Below, one piece after another: positions 54,005 through 62,639 of a DNA stretch of 64,000 nt. Below the pieces are notes generated by a model. The model searched no databases, was not told where the DNA came from, and saw only the letters and a program-made list of their open reading frames with translations. The first letter of the stretch is position 1. The number at the start of each line of letters is the position of its first letter. The translations under genes and the position numbers were made by a program. Source of the DNA: JACQFK01 sp036383955 (GTDB lineage Bacteria > Planctomycetota > MHYJ01 > JACPRB01); NCBI GenBank assembly GCA_036383955.1, contig DASVNH010000243.1, positions 1-64,000 of the forward strand. The letters run 5' to 3'.

Positions 54005-55447
54005 CTACTTGCGGGGCTTGGCGGGCCAGAGGCCGTTCAGGATCTCGACCGTCCGGTCGACGAGCGCGCGGCCGCCCTCGGGGCCCACCAGACCGCTCTC
54101 CGGAATGGCGCTGTACCCGCCGCCCGCCACGGCCCGCTCCGTGGGAAGATAGCCGCCGCAGCCGCAAGCGAGCTGGATCACGAAGGTCTGCAGCGCCCGG
54201 CTTCGCGCGCGCATCTGGACCCCGTAGTCGAGGAAAAGCTCGAAGGCGTTCGAGGCGATCGCGACGTCCCCCAGCCGCAGCACGTGGAGCTCCATCGGAT
54301 AGACGGCGTAGTCGTCCGGCCGCTCGTAGCGCTTCAGCACCTCGCCGTGCCAGCGCAGGCGGGAGATGTCGGTCGACGTCCGCTGTTCGACGGGCTTCTT
54401 CTCGAGCGGCGCGACGATCGCCCGGGCCGCGTCCGCCTCGGCCGGCGTCACCTTCCGGCCGGGGAGCTTCAGGTCCTCCACGCGGTGCGCGAAGGGGACG
54501 TCGGTCTGAACCTCGTTCTTCACCGCGCGCCAGGCGTAGTCCACGGCGTCGGCCATGCGCTGGGCGATGGCCCGCGTCTCCGTCACGCCGCCGTGCAGCT
54601 TCCGCATGCGGGCGTCCGCGGCCTTGCGGAGCTGCGGATGCGGCGACTGGTCGCCCGCCGCGCCGCACCAGCCCAGGACCTGAAGCGCCGCGCCGTGGCG
54701 CTCCCGCAGGAGCAACCGGACGTCGTCCCAGAAATCGGACGAGATCGTGTTCGCGTTCTCGACGACCTGCGAAGGACAGGCGACGTTGATCGCCACGCCC
54801 GTGAGCCGGCGCTCGCCGTCGAAGAAGAAGAGGCTCTCGACCCCGTGGTCTTCGCCGCCCTCGACGCCCCGGAAGTCGGGCCGGTCGTTCCGCCCGTACA
54901 TGGCGGCTTTGCCGTCCGCGTAAGTCATGCGGCGGTTGAGCCCGACCACGGCGTAGCCGAGCCCCCAGGTGACGCCGCCGGGCTTGCGGCCGCTCCAGGC
55001 GTCGACGACCGCCTCCGCGGCGCGGCCCAGGAAGAAGTCGACGTACTCCGCCGGCTTCATCACGCCCTCCTCCGTGACGTCGTACCACCCGTCGTCCGTG
55101 ACCGGGCCGGTATGCGTGTGCGTGGCGCTGAGCAGGAGCTTGCGGAGGTCGAAGCCCTCGAGCTTGCCCTCCAGAAGCTTCCGCAGGCGGGCCTGGATGC
55201 CGTCGCGGATCGCCACCAGGTCGCAGGAGACGAGGATGCCCTGCTCGAGGGAGCCGTCGGCGCTCCGGGTCTCGAGCGCGAGGGCGGTGACCGAAAGGCG
55301 GGCCGCGACGCCGGTGGAGATCCGCTTGTGGAACTGGCCGGCGAGCGCGACGGGGCGGTCCGGCGTGATGTCGCGGCTCGCCCAGCCCACGTGGAGCTTG
55401 CCGGACGGGACATCCTGGGCCAGAACGAGCAGCAGAACGATCATCAT
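54005..55447 (-). CDS. secreted neutral/alkaline ceramidase-like hydrolase
   Basis: The 480-residue protein has a signal peptide (MMIVLLLVLAQDVPSG) and the N-terminal domain of neutral-ceramidase-like proteins: LHVGWASRDITPDRPVALAGQ, LLSATHTHTGPV with the zinc-site histidines, GLNRR and GWCGAAGDQSPH. In Planctomycetota such proteins are common; true ceramidase activity is uncertain and the C-terminal immunoglobulin-like domain is missing. It starts at ATG 55447 (or 55444). TAGGAT lies 4 nt before it, possibly doubling as a weak Shine-Dalgarno. Confidence 0.85.
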   Translation of the reverse strand: MMIVLLLVLAQDVPSGKLHVGWASRDITPDRPVALAGQFHKRISTGVAARLSVTALALETRSADGSLEQGILVSCDLVAIRDGIQARLRKLLEGKLEGFDLRKLLLSATHTHTGPVTDDGWYDVTEEGVMKPAEYVDFFLGRAAEAVVDAWSGRKPGGVTWGLGYAVVGLNRRMTYADGKAAMYGRNDRPDFRGVEGGEDHGVESLFFFDGERRLTGVAINVACPSQVVENANTISSDFWDDVRLLLRERHGAALQVLGWCGAAGDQSPHPQLRKAADARMRKLHGGVTETRAIAQRMADAVDYAWRAVKNEVQTDVPFAHRVEDLKLPGRKVTPAEADAARAIVAPLEKKPVEQRTSTDISRLRWHGEVLKRYERPDDYAVYPMELHVLRLGDVAIASNAFELFLDYGVQMRARSRALQTFVIQLACGCGGYLPTERAVAGGGYSAIPESGLVGPEGGRALVDRTVEILNGLWPAKPRK

Positions 55448-55613
55448 GAGGATCCTACGCTCGGGCGCGGTACGGAAAAGCGCGGCCGACCTATTAAAAC
55501 GCGCGGGGCGAACAGACCGGTAACTTTCGACGGCAGACGGCATATGGAACCCCATGCCGGTCGACACCCTTGATCCGATCGCCTTTGTGACCGACCGTCG
55601 TTGGACGATTCCC

Positions 55614-56366
55614 ATGGTGAAGTGCGTGAAATGCGGGACGGCTTGGACGTCCTCGGGGCTGCCGTTCTGCCCGATCTGCGACACCCGGGTGGAAGAAACT
55701 GCCGTTTTTTCGAAGACGCCGACGCCCGCGGTCAGTTACGCCTCCTCGGACGGCTCCGCCCGCAAAGCGTCGAACGGCAGCGCGGTCCTGGACGTTTCCC
55801 CCGAGCTCCGAACGGCCGAAACGCGCGTGCTGCCGCAAGTCCGCGCGGCGGACACGGCGCCGGTCGAGGCCGTCCTGAAGCCGGAACCCGACCTGGCTCC
55901 GCCCGCGCCGACGCTACCGCTGGATGAGGCTCCCGATGAAACCCGGGTGCTCCGGATCCCCCAGGACGAGTCGGCGATCCTCTCGACGCGCTCCTGGGCG
56001 GAGACGTTGCGGGCTCCCGCGAGACCGATGAACGGTCCCCTGATCCTGGGAATCCTGGCCTTCGTGCCGGCCCTGCTGCTTCCGTTGACGCTGGCGTTTG
56101 AAGGCACCCGGGTGCTGGGCATCCTGGGCTTCTGCATGAGCGGGTTCTCCGCGCCGTTCGCGCCCATCGCGTGGATCGCCGGAGTGAGCCTGGAAAAGCG
56201 CCGTCGGGACCAGGGACTCCGCCCGGAGCGCGCGGTTTCCATCGGTCGAAGGCTGGGACAGGCCGCCACGCTGCTCCTGGTCGCCGAAATGACCTTCGCG
56301 CTCGTCGGAATCGCGGTTCTCCGCCTGTCCGGGAACTTCCCCCCCTCGTTCTGGTCCGGTTTCTAA
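55614..56366 (+). CDS. zinc-ribbon membrane protein
   Basis: The product of about 250 residues opens with a zinc ribbon (VKCVKCGTAW, then FCPICDTRVEE), followed by a long disordered Pro/Ala/Glu region (about 30-130) and three hydrophobic segments in the last 100 residues (LILGILAFVPALLLPLTLAF and others). Function is unknown. ATG 55614 is chosen because the ribbon starts there; ATG 55554 would add 20 residues. It diverges from the ceramidase-like gene. Confidence 0.72.
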   Translation: MVKCVKCGTAWTSSGLPFCPICDTRVEETAVFSKTPTPAVSYASSDGSARKASNGSAVLDVSPELRTAETRVLPQVRAADTAPVEAVLKPEPDLAPPAPTLPLDEAPDETRVLRIPQDESAILSTRSWAETLRAPARPMNGPLILGILAFVPALLLPLTLAFEGTRVLGILGFCMSGFSAPFAPIAWIAGVSLEKRRRDQGLRPERAVSIGRRLGQAATLLLVAEMTFALVGIAVLRLSGNFPPSFWSGF

Positions 56367-56391
56367 AGGCAACTCTCAGGAGTGATGGTCT

Positions 56392-57168
56392 ATGGAATCC
56401 AAAGTGACGGTCTCGATCGCGGCCCTCGATATCCCCGGTGCGCCCGCCAACCCCTCCGCTCCCTTTCCGGATGTCGATGACGCCGCGACTCCGAATCCCC
56501 CGGACGTCATCGCGACCTTCCGTCGCGTCGTCCTGAGCCGCTTCACCGCCTTCGGCTGCTTCGCCCTGGGCATCTTCGGATGCGCGTCCTCTTCGGGAAC
56601 CGAGGGGGTCGATCGCACCGACGCGGCCGGCGACGTCGTGATCCGCTTCCGGGACGAAGCCGTGAAGACCGACGCCGCGATCGTGAAGGCGCTCGGGAGC
56701 ATGGACGACGTCCCGCGGGCCATCGCGCTGGACGCGCGTCCGGCGCTCGACACGTTCGCGCGCGACGTGGTCGAGCTCGACGCGAGAGCGGCGGCGCTGT
56801 CGGCCGCGGCCGGCGAAATGAAGTCGAAGGTGACGGCCTACCTGGATCGCCGGGAGAAGGATGCCGGGACCATCGTGAATCCCGAGCTCCGCGCCAGCTC
56901 GATGGACCGCCGGCGCGAAGTCGACGACTCGATGGAGAAGATCGACCGCGTCCTCCTGGAGGCCCTTCCGCCGCTCGCGGAGCAGCGTACGCAGATGCGC
57001 GACGTCCTGACGTTCCTGGCGAACGACCTCACTCCACGCGGCCTGGCGGCGGTGAAGGACGCGCAGGCAAAGGCGCATGAGAACGGCGCCAAGGTCCGCA
57101 AGCTCCTCATCCCCGTCATCGAGCGGGCGGAGCTCGTCGCCCTCGAGATCTCGCCGGCCAGGCGCTAG
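56392..57168 (+). CDS. putative lipoprotein/helical protein of unknown function
   Basis: The 258-residue protein has an unusual N-terminus: about 40 polar residues, then a hydrophobic stretch with a lipobox-like FALGIFGCASSS (Cys near 64), then a long helical region rich in Ala, Glu and Arg. It may be a lipoprotein with a late signal, or the true start may lie further downstream. An AGGAG precedes ATG 56392. The stop shares CTAG 57165-57168 with the convergent denD stop. Confidence 0.68.
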   Translation: MESKVTVSIAALDIPGAPANPSAPFPDVDDAATPNPPDVIATFRRVVLSRFTAFGCFALGIFGCASSSGTEGVDRTDAAGDVVIRFRDEAVKTDAAIVKALGSMDDVPRAIALDARPALDTFARDVVELDARAAALSAAAGEMKSKVTAYLDRREKDAGTIVNPELRASSMDRRREVDDSMEKIDRVLLEALPPLAEQRTQMRDVLTFLANDLTPRGLAAVKDAQAKAHENGAKVRKLLIPVIERAELVALEISPARR

Positions 57169-58133
57169 ACCTTGCCGCCGAGCTCGTCCTCGACGTGGGC
57201 GCGGAGGATCTCGTCGAAGCTCGACTCGGCCACGAAGCCGAGCTCGACGGCCCGGCGGGCGTCGAAGTCGGCGGGCCAGCCGGCGACCATCGCCCGGATC
57301 TTCGGGTCGGGCTCGCGGCGGATCAGGCGGACCGCCTTCTCGCCGCCGACGCGCCGGAGCGCCTCGATCTGCTCGCCGATGGTGGCCGACAGGCCCGGGA
57401 GGGTCAGGTTGCGGCGCGGGCCGAGGCGGGAGAGGTCGAGCCGCAGGGCGTGCAGGAGAAAGCCGGCCGCCGCGCGCGGGCTCGCGAACCAGTGACGCAC
57501 GGAGTCGTCGACCGGCAGCACGGCCTCCTTCCCCGCCAGCGGCTCGCGCATGATGTTGGAGAAGAAGCCCGAGGCGGCCAGGTTCGGCTTGCCGGGCCGC
57601 ACGCAGATGGTCGGCAGGCGCAGGCCGACGCCGTCGAAGAAGCCCCGCCGCGCGTAGTCCGCGAGGAGCAGCTCGCAGATCGCCTTCTGGGTGCCGTAGC
57701 TGGTCAGCGGCGCGTTGAGGAACTCGTCGCCGATCCGCGGCGGATACGGCGCGCCGAAGACGGCGATCGACGACGTGAAGACGACCCGCGGGCGGTAGGG
57801 CGCGCGGCGCCCCTCCTCGCGGATCGCCTCGAAGAGCGCGCGGGTGCCGTCGAGGTTCACCCGGTAGCCCTTGTCGAAATCCGCCTCCGCCTCGCCGGAG
57901 ACGACGGCGGCGAGGTGGACCACGACGTCCGGCCGCCCCGCGATGGCGTCGCGCGCGGCGCCGGGGACCGTCAGGTCGAGGACCCGGGCCGTCGCCCGCC
58001 CGGCCAGCCCGGGCGGCACCGGCGGCTGGACCAGGTCGACGAGGTCCGCGTGGCCGACGTCCCCGTCCTTCGCCAGGCGCTCGACGAGCTTGCGGCCGAC
58101 CATGCCCGCGGCGCCGATGATCAGGTGTTTCAC
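57165..58133 (-). CDS. D-erythronate dehydrogenase-like NAD-dependent epimerase/dehydratase
   Basis: The 322-residue extended-SDR protein has the NAD motif GAAGMVGRKL at residues 7-16, FTSSIAVFG and the catalytic Y-x3-K in SYGTQKAICE. RLPTICVRPGKPNLAASGFFSNIMREPLAG is characteristic of DenD (D-erythronate dehydrogenase). The start is GTG 58133 with TACACT 7 nt upstream. The promoter overlaps that of the divergent SDR gene, so both may serve one sugar-acid pathway (inference). Confidence 0.88.
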   Translation of the reverse strand: MKHLIIGAAGMVGRKLVERLAKDGDVGHADLVDLVQPPVPPGLAGRATARVLDLTVPGAARDAIAGRPDVVVHLAAVVSGEAEADFDKGYRVNLDGTRALFEAIREEGRRAPYRPRVVFTSSIAVFGAPYPPRIGDEFLNAPLTSYGTQKAICELLLADYARRGFFDGVGLRLPTICVRPGKPNLAASGFFSNIMREPLAGKEAVLPVDDSVRHWFASPRAAAGFLLHALRLDLSRLGPRRNLTLPGLSATIGEQIEALRRVGGEKAVRLIRREPDPKIRAMVAGWPADFDARRAVELGFVAESSFDEILRAHVEDELGGKV

Positions 58134-58140
58134 GGGGCCT

Positions 58141-58150
58141 AGTGTACTAT
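58141..58150. promoter_or_regulatory. divergent promoter with two overlapping -10 boxes
   Basis: TACACT on the minus strand (58146-58141) and TACTAT on the plus strand (58145-58150) share two base pairs. The first is 7 nt from GTG 58133, the second 10 nt from ATG 58161. RNA polymerase can occupy only one side at a time. Confidence 0.6.
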
Positions 58151-58160
58151 CATGGCCGCC

Positions 58161-58880
58161 ATGCGCAAACGCGTCGCGCTCATCACCGGCGGAGGCCGCG
58201 GCATCGGGCTGGCCTGCGCCAGGCGGCTGGCCGCGGAGGACGTCGATTGCGTCCTCCTCGACGTCCGCCAGGATCTGGCCGTCGAGGCGGCCCGCGCGCT
58301 CGGGCCGTCGCACAAGGGCGTGGCGGCGGACGTCACCGACCGCGCGCAGGTCGTCGCCGCTTTCAAAGCCGCCGGCCCGGTCGACGTGATCGTGAACTCC
58401 GCCGGGATTTCGGGGCCGACGGCCCCCGCGTGGGAGCTGGATCCGGCGGACGTGCGGCGGGTGATGGACGTGAACTACATGGGCACGTTCAACGTCTGCG
58501 CGGCCGGCATCCCCGGGATGATCGAGCGGGGCTGGGGGCGGATCGTGAACATCGCCTCGATCGCCGGCAAGGAAGGCAACCCGAACCTGAGCGCCTACTC
58601 GGCCTCGAAGGGCGCCGTGATCGCCCTGACGAAGAGCCTCGGGAAGGAGCTCGCGACGAAAGGCGTGCTCGTGAACGCGATCGCGCCCGCCGTGATCGAG
58701 ACCGAGATGAGCCGGGGCGTGAGCAAGGAGACGTTCGACTACATGGTGTCGAAGATCCCGATGGGCCGGCTCGGAAAGCCGGAAGAGGTGGCCGAGCTCG
58801 TCGCCTGGCTCTCCTCGGACAAGCTCGGCTTCAGCACCGCCGCGGTCTACGACATTTCAGGCGGCCGCGCGACGTACTAA
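58161..58880 (+). CDS. short-chain dehydrogenase/reductase
   Basis: The 239-residue classical SDR has TGGGRGIG at residues 9-16, DVIVNSAGISG, the catalytic serine in NIASIAG, Y-S-A-S-K and the C-terminal Y-D-I-S-G-G. It oxidises an alcohol or reduces a ketone with NAD(P); the nearest types are 3-oxoacyl-ACP reductase-like or sugar dehydrogenases. ATG 58161 is chosen over 58152 because the -10 box ends at 58150. The PhoD gene follows after 11 nt. Confidence 0.92.
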   Translation: MRKRVALITGGGRGIGLACARRLAAEDVDCVLLDVRQDLAVEAARALGPSHKGVAADVTDRAQVVAAFKAAGPVDVIVNSAGISGPTAPAWELDPADVRRVMDVNYMGTFNVCAAGIPGMIERGWGRIVNIASIAGKEGNPNLSAYSASKGAVIALTKSLGKELATKGVLVNAIAPAVIETEMSRGVSKETFDYMVSKIPMGRLGKPEEVAELVAWLSSDKLGFSTAAVYDISGGRATY

Positions 58881-58891
58881 GGGATAGCCAC

Positions 58892-60403
58892 ATGACGCTG
58901 TCCCGACGCGACTTCCTGCGCGCCACCGCCCTCGCGGCCGGCGGCGCCCTCGGCTCCTGCGCCGGCGCCGATCTCCGGCAGGAGCTCTTCGCGCTCGGCG
59001 TGGCTTCGGGCGACCCCTCGCCCGACGGCGTCGCGCTCTGGACCCGCCTCGCGCCCGCCGGCGGCCTGCCCACCGGACCCGTTCCGGTCTCCTGGGTCGT
59101 CGCCGAGGACGAGCGCTTCACGAAGGGCGTCCGGACCGGCGACGTCACGGCCCTGCCCGAGCTCGCGCACTCCGTGCACGTGGAAGCGGCCGGTCTCGAC
59201 CCCGACCGCCCCTACTGGTACCAGTTCCGCGTCGGCGACCAGCCCAGCCCCGTCGGCCGCACCCGCACGCTCCCGCTGCCGGGGTCGACGCCCAACCGCC
59301 TGCGCTTCGCCCTCGCCTCCTGCCAGCACCTCGAGACCGGGTGGTTCACCGCCTACCGGCACATGCTGCGGGAGGACGTCGACCTCGTCTTCCACGTCGG
59401 CGACTACATCTACGAAGGCAAGGGCGCCGACAAGAAGGTCCGCAAGCACGACGGCCCCGAGTGCAAGACGCTCGACCAGTACCGGCAGCGCTACGCGCAG
59501 TACAAGGCCGACCCCGACCTCCTGGCCATGCACGCGGCGGCGCCCTTCCTCGTCACGCCCGACGACCACGAGTTCGACAACAACTGCGCCGGCGACATCT
59601 CGGAGGAGAAGGACGTCGACAAGGAGACCTTCCTCAAGCGCCGCGCGGCCGCCTACCAGGCCTACTACGAGCACATGCCGCTGCGGAGGACGTCGATCCC
59701 TCGCGGCCCCGACATGCTCCTCTACCGCAAGCTGTCCTGGGGCCGGCTCGCGGAGCTGTTCATGCTCGACACCCGCCAGTACCGCACGGACCAGCCCTGC
59801 GGCGACGGCAACAAGCCGCCGAGCCCGGAGACGCTGGACCCGAACGGCACGGTGATGGGCGCCGCGCAGCGGGACTGGCTCTTCGACGGCCTGGGCCGCT
59901 CGGGCGCGGCCTGGAACGTGATCGCGCAGCAGATCATGATCGCGCGGGTGGACCGCAAGCCGGGCGAGGGCGTGCTGCACAGCATGGACCAGTGGCCGGG
60001 CTACGAGGCGGAGCGGCGCCGCGTGCTCAAGTTCCTGCACGAGCGCAAGATCCTCAACGCCGTGGCGCTGGCGGGCGACATCCACACGAACTGGGCGAAC
60101 GACCTGATCGCGGACTTCGACGACCTGGGCTCGCGCGTGGTGGCCACGGAGTTCGTGGGGACGTCGATCAGCTCCGGCGGCGACGGCGCGGCCGCGCCGA
60201 AGGACCTGGACAAGCTGCTCGCGGACAACCCGTTCGTCCGCTTCCACAACACGGAGCGCGGCTACGTGGTCTGCGATGTGGGCGCGAAACGGATGCGGAC
60301 GGACTTCCGCACGCTGCCCTTCGTGACCCGCCCCGGAGCGCCGGTGGCCACCCGCGCCTCGTTCGTGGTCGAGGCGGACGTCCCGGGCGCGAAGCCGGCC
60401 TGA
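58892..60403 (+). CDS. phoD: TAT-exported PhoD-family alkaline phosphatase
   Basis: The 503-residue enzyme is a secreted phosphodiesterase/phosphatase. The TAT signal is SRRDFLRATALAAGGALG. The PhoD_N domain follows (FALGVASGDPSPDGVALWTRL), then the metallophosphatase core: LASCQHLETGWFTAYRHM, VFHVGDYIYEG, TPDDHEFDNN, MLDTRQYR and the VALAGDIHTNW metal site. Ca/Fe-dependent PhoD enzymes release phosphate from organic esters. It may be co-transcribed with the SDR gene. Confidence 0.94.
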   Translation: MTLSRRDFLRATALAAGGALGSCAGADLRQELFALGVASGDPSPDGVALWTRLAPAGGLPTGPVPVSWVVAEDERFTKGVRTGDVTALPELAHSVHVEAAGLDPDRPYWYQFRVGDQPSPVGRTRTLPLPGSTPNRLRFALASCQHLETGWFTAYRHMLREDVDLVFHVGDYIYEGKGADKKVRKHDGPECKTLDQYRQRYAQYKADPDLLAMHAAAPFLVTPDDHEFDNNCAGDISEEKDVDKETFLKRRAAAYQAYYEHMPLRRTSIPRGPDMLLYRKLSWGRLAELFMLDTRQYRTDQPCGDGNKPPSPETLDPNGTVMGAAQRDWLFDGLGRSGAAWNVIAQQIMIARVDRKPGEGVLHSMDQWPGYEAERRRVLKFLHERKILNAVALAGDIHTNWANDLIADFDDLGSRVVATEFVGTSISSGGDGAAAPKDLDKLLADNPFVRFHNTERGYVVCDVGAKRMRTDFRTLPFVTRPGAPVATRASFVVEADVPGAKPA

Positions 60404-60498
60404 ACCGCTTGACCTGGGCCGTCGCTTTTTCGTGTCATGAAGCGGCGCCGGGTCCGTATCGTCCGGTACGTCCAGTTTTCATTGAGGAGGAGAAGGTC

Positions 60499-61026
60499 AT
60501 GCGATTCGTTCTGATTCTCGCGCTGCTCGCGGTTCCGCAGGACGCCCCGAAGATTTCGCTCGAGGCGGAGGGCGGCAAGACCGTCAAGGTCGGCAAGCTG
60601 GAGTGGGTCAAGGTCACGGCCCCGGCCGGATACTCCGGCACGGGCGCGCTGCAGGCCACGCCCAACGAGAACGTCCTCAACGAGGAGGACTTCGTCGAGA
60701 AGAGCCCCCGGATCGACTTCGAGGTCGAGTTCCCCAAGGCCGGCACCTACTTCGTGTGGGTCCGCGGCCTGGGCGCCGACCAGGAGGACAATTCCTGCCA
60801 CGTGGGCCTGGACGGCAAGGCCGTCGCCAGCGCCGACAAGATCGCCGAGTTCGACACCGAGTGGACCTGGACCAAGGACACCAAGGACGGCGAGGACGCC
60901 ACGTTGAAGATCGACGCCCCCGGCAAGCGGACGCTCAACGTCTGGATGCGCGAGGACGGCTTCATCCTCGACCGGATCATCCTCACCACCGACAAGACGT
61001 TCACCCCGTCCGGCAAGGGACCCTAA
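60499..61026 (+). CDS. secreted protein with carbohydrate-binding-like domain
   Basis: The 175-residue exported protein has a signal peptide (MRFVLILALLAVPQ) and one beta-sandwich: FVEKSPRIDFEVEFPKAGTY, F-V-W-V-R-G-L-G, SCHVGLDGKAV, W-T-W and LNVWMREDGFILDRIILTTD. This pattern is seen in C-terminal carbohydrate-binding-like domains attached to GH115 and related planctomycete proteins. It has a strong Shine-Dalgarno (GAGGAGGAG) and is followed by a terminator hairpin. Confidence 0.85.
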   Translation: MRFVLILALLAVPQDAPKISLEAEGGKTVKVGKLEWVKVTAPAGYSGTGALQATPNENVLNEEDFVEKSPRIDFEVEFPKAGTYFVWVRGLGADQEDNSCHVGLDGKAVASADKIAEFDTEWTWTKDTKDGEDATLKIDAPGKRTLNVWMREDGFILDRIILTTDKTFTPSGKGP

Positions 61027-61030
61027 CGAA

Positions 61031-61060
61031 GGACCAAAGTCCAAGGACCAAGGACCAATG
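61031..61060. repeat. GGACCAA tandem repeat
   Basis: GGACCAA occurs three times, with AGTCCAA as a fourth variant, every 7 nt or so, between the CBM-like gene and its terminator. Confidence 0.65.
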
Positions 61061-61062
61061 AT

Positions 61063-61108
61063 CCGGGGGCGCTCGCGGAATCCGCCGCGGGCGCCCCCGG
61101 TTTCATTT
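61063..61108 (+). terminator. intrinsic terminator hairpin
   Basis: The 16-nt arm 61063-61078 pairs with 61085-61100 with one G-T wobble around a 6-nt loop, followed by the T-rich stretch TTTCATTT. It ends the transcript of the carbohydrate-binding-like gene. Confidence 0.75.
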
Positions 61109-61198
61109 CAGGGCGCCCTCCGGGTCGGCGGCGACGGACCAATTATCACGCCTCTCGCGGTTTCTCCGCGCTACACTTCGACGGCGGACGCCACCCGT

Positions 61199-62635
61199 AT
61201 GAAAGAGCTCCCTCCCGGCGTTTCCATAAGTCTCACAATGACGCTGCCGGACGGCGTCATCGGACGCGAAATCCGGATCCTCGACTCCGGAGAGGTCAGC
61301 GATAGCCACGGCGAGGCGTACTCCATCGGGCGCGAGGATCTGGCCGTCATCAAGACGCAGGCGGTCCGCGTCCGCTCCGAAGCGGCGGATCCGCGCCGCG
61401 CCTCGTGGTCCGCGCGTTTCATCTCGTTCCGCGACGAAACGCTGCTCCAGGTCGACTGCCCCGAGCCGCGGCCCGGCGAGCGGCCCTCGCCCGCGTGGGG
61501 CCTCGTCGCCCACATTCTCGGCATGATCGACCCCGACGAGGTCCGGCGGCTTGAGGACGCGAAAGAGCGCGCCCAGCCGGTGCGCGCGGAGACGCTGGCC
61601 CGGGCCTTGGCCGATGGCGCGGCGGTCTCCGTGGTCCTTTACGGCGGCTCCCCCTACGAGGGCTTCACGCGATTGGAACTCGCCGCCGACGGCGCGGCGC
61701 GCGTGACACGCGAGCCGCGGCTTTTTCCTCCGTCCTCGACGCCGCCGACCTCCCGCGACGCGCGCCTGCCCGCGAACACGCTGCGCGACGCCCTCGAGCC
61801 CTTGCTGGGCCCGGAGCCCTGGCCCAAGGAAATCCTACGCTCCCTCGGCGGCAGCTCCTGGACGCTGGAGATCATCCTCCCGACGAAGGGGGAGCCGGCT
61901 CGGAGAACGCTGCCCGCGAGCAAGGACCAGCTCACGATCCGGCGGCTTCGCGACGCGATCGCCCTGGCCGAAGCCGCGACCGAGGCGGGCCCCTCGGCCT
62001 CCCGCGGCGGGACGGAACGCGAGCACGTGGAGCAGGCGGGACCCTGCCCCTGGTGCCCGTCCGGGCCCCCGCACGACGTCGTGACGTGGGCCGGACCGGT
62101 GAGGGTCTTGTGCTCCTGCGGAGGCACGGCCTTCCTCCTGGACGACGTCCATGAAGCCCCGGCGGCCGTGGCCGATCATTTTTCGGCGGCGGAGCCGGAC
62201 AAGGGCGAGAACCCCTGGGCGACCCTGGAAAGGCGTGGCGTGCTGCGGGGCCCTTCCGGCCCGACGCCCGACGGCCGCCGCTGGCGCGGCTGGTTCCGGC
62301 GCCCCGAGGACGAGGCGCTCCAGACGGAACTGATGACGCTGCTCAAGGCCGTCGAGCGCGGCGAGGTGACGTTGACGACGGATGTGGACCCCGAAGCGTT
62401 GCACAGCGGAAACCTCACCTACCAGGCCGGCAACGGGTGGAGCATCGTGCTTTTCATCGACGCGCTGGAGTGGGACTACTTCGAATCCTTCACGGCGCCC
62501 GACGGCCGCTTCATCGACCCGCAGGACCTTCCCTGGATCCGGCTCTACGCGCCGGCCCCCGAGGCCCAATGGAAGGCGTGGGGCATCCCGCACCCCAACG
62601 TCGCGCGGACCCCCCGCTGGCTCGTCTGTCCCTGA
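61199..62635 (+). CDS. hypothetical protein with central zinc ribbon
   Basis: I do not recognise this 478-residue soluble protein. The N-terminal half (ISLTMTLPDGVIGREIRILDSGEVSD) repeats beta-strand-rich motifs in two similar parts. Near residue 282 lies a zinc-ribbon candidate: CPWCPSG and about 22 residues later LCSCGG. The last 100 residues have W-S-I-V-L-F-I-D-A-L-E-W-D-Y. ATG 61199 starts the conserved-looking part; the frame is open upstream across the terminator. A TACACT box lies 22 nt before the ATG. Confidence 0.7.
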   Translation: MKELPPGVSISLTMTLPDGVIGREIRILDSGEVSDSHGEAYSIGREDLAVIKTQAVRVRSEAADPRRASWSARFISFRDETLLQVDCPEPRPGERPSPAWGLVAHILGMIDPDEVRRLEDAKERAQPVRAETLARALADGAAVSVVLYGGSPYEGFTRLELAADGAARVTREPRLFPPSSTPPTSRDARLPANTLRDALEPLLGPEPWPKEILRSLGGSSWTLEIILPTKGEPARRTLPASKDQLTIRRLRDAIALAEAATEAGPSASRGGTEREHVEQAGPCPWCPSGPPHDVVTWAGPVRVLCSCGGTAFLLDDVHEAPAAVADHFSAAEPDKGENPWATLERRGVLRGPSGPTPDGRRWRGWFRRPEDEALQTELMTLLKAVERGEVTLTTDVDPEALHSGNLTYQAGNGWSIVLFIDALEWDYFESFTAPDGRFIDPQDLPWIRLYAPAPEAQWKAWGIPHPNVARTPRWLVCP

Positions 62636-62639
62636 GCCT

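Noticed and set aside
60410..60440. TTGACC downstream of phoD as a possible -35 for the CBM-like gene
   Set aside because: No acceptable -10 at 16-18 nt spacing.
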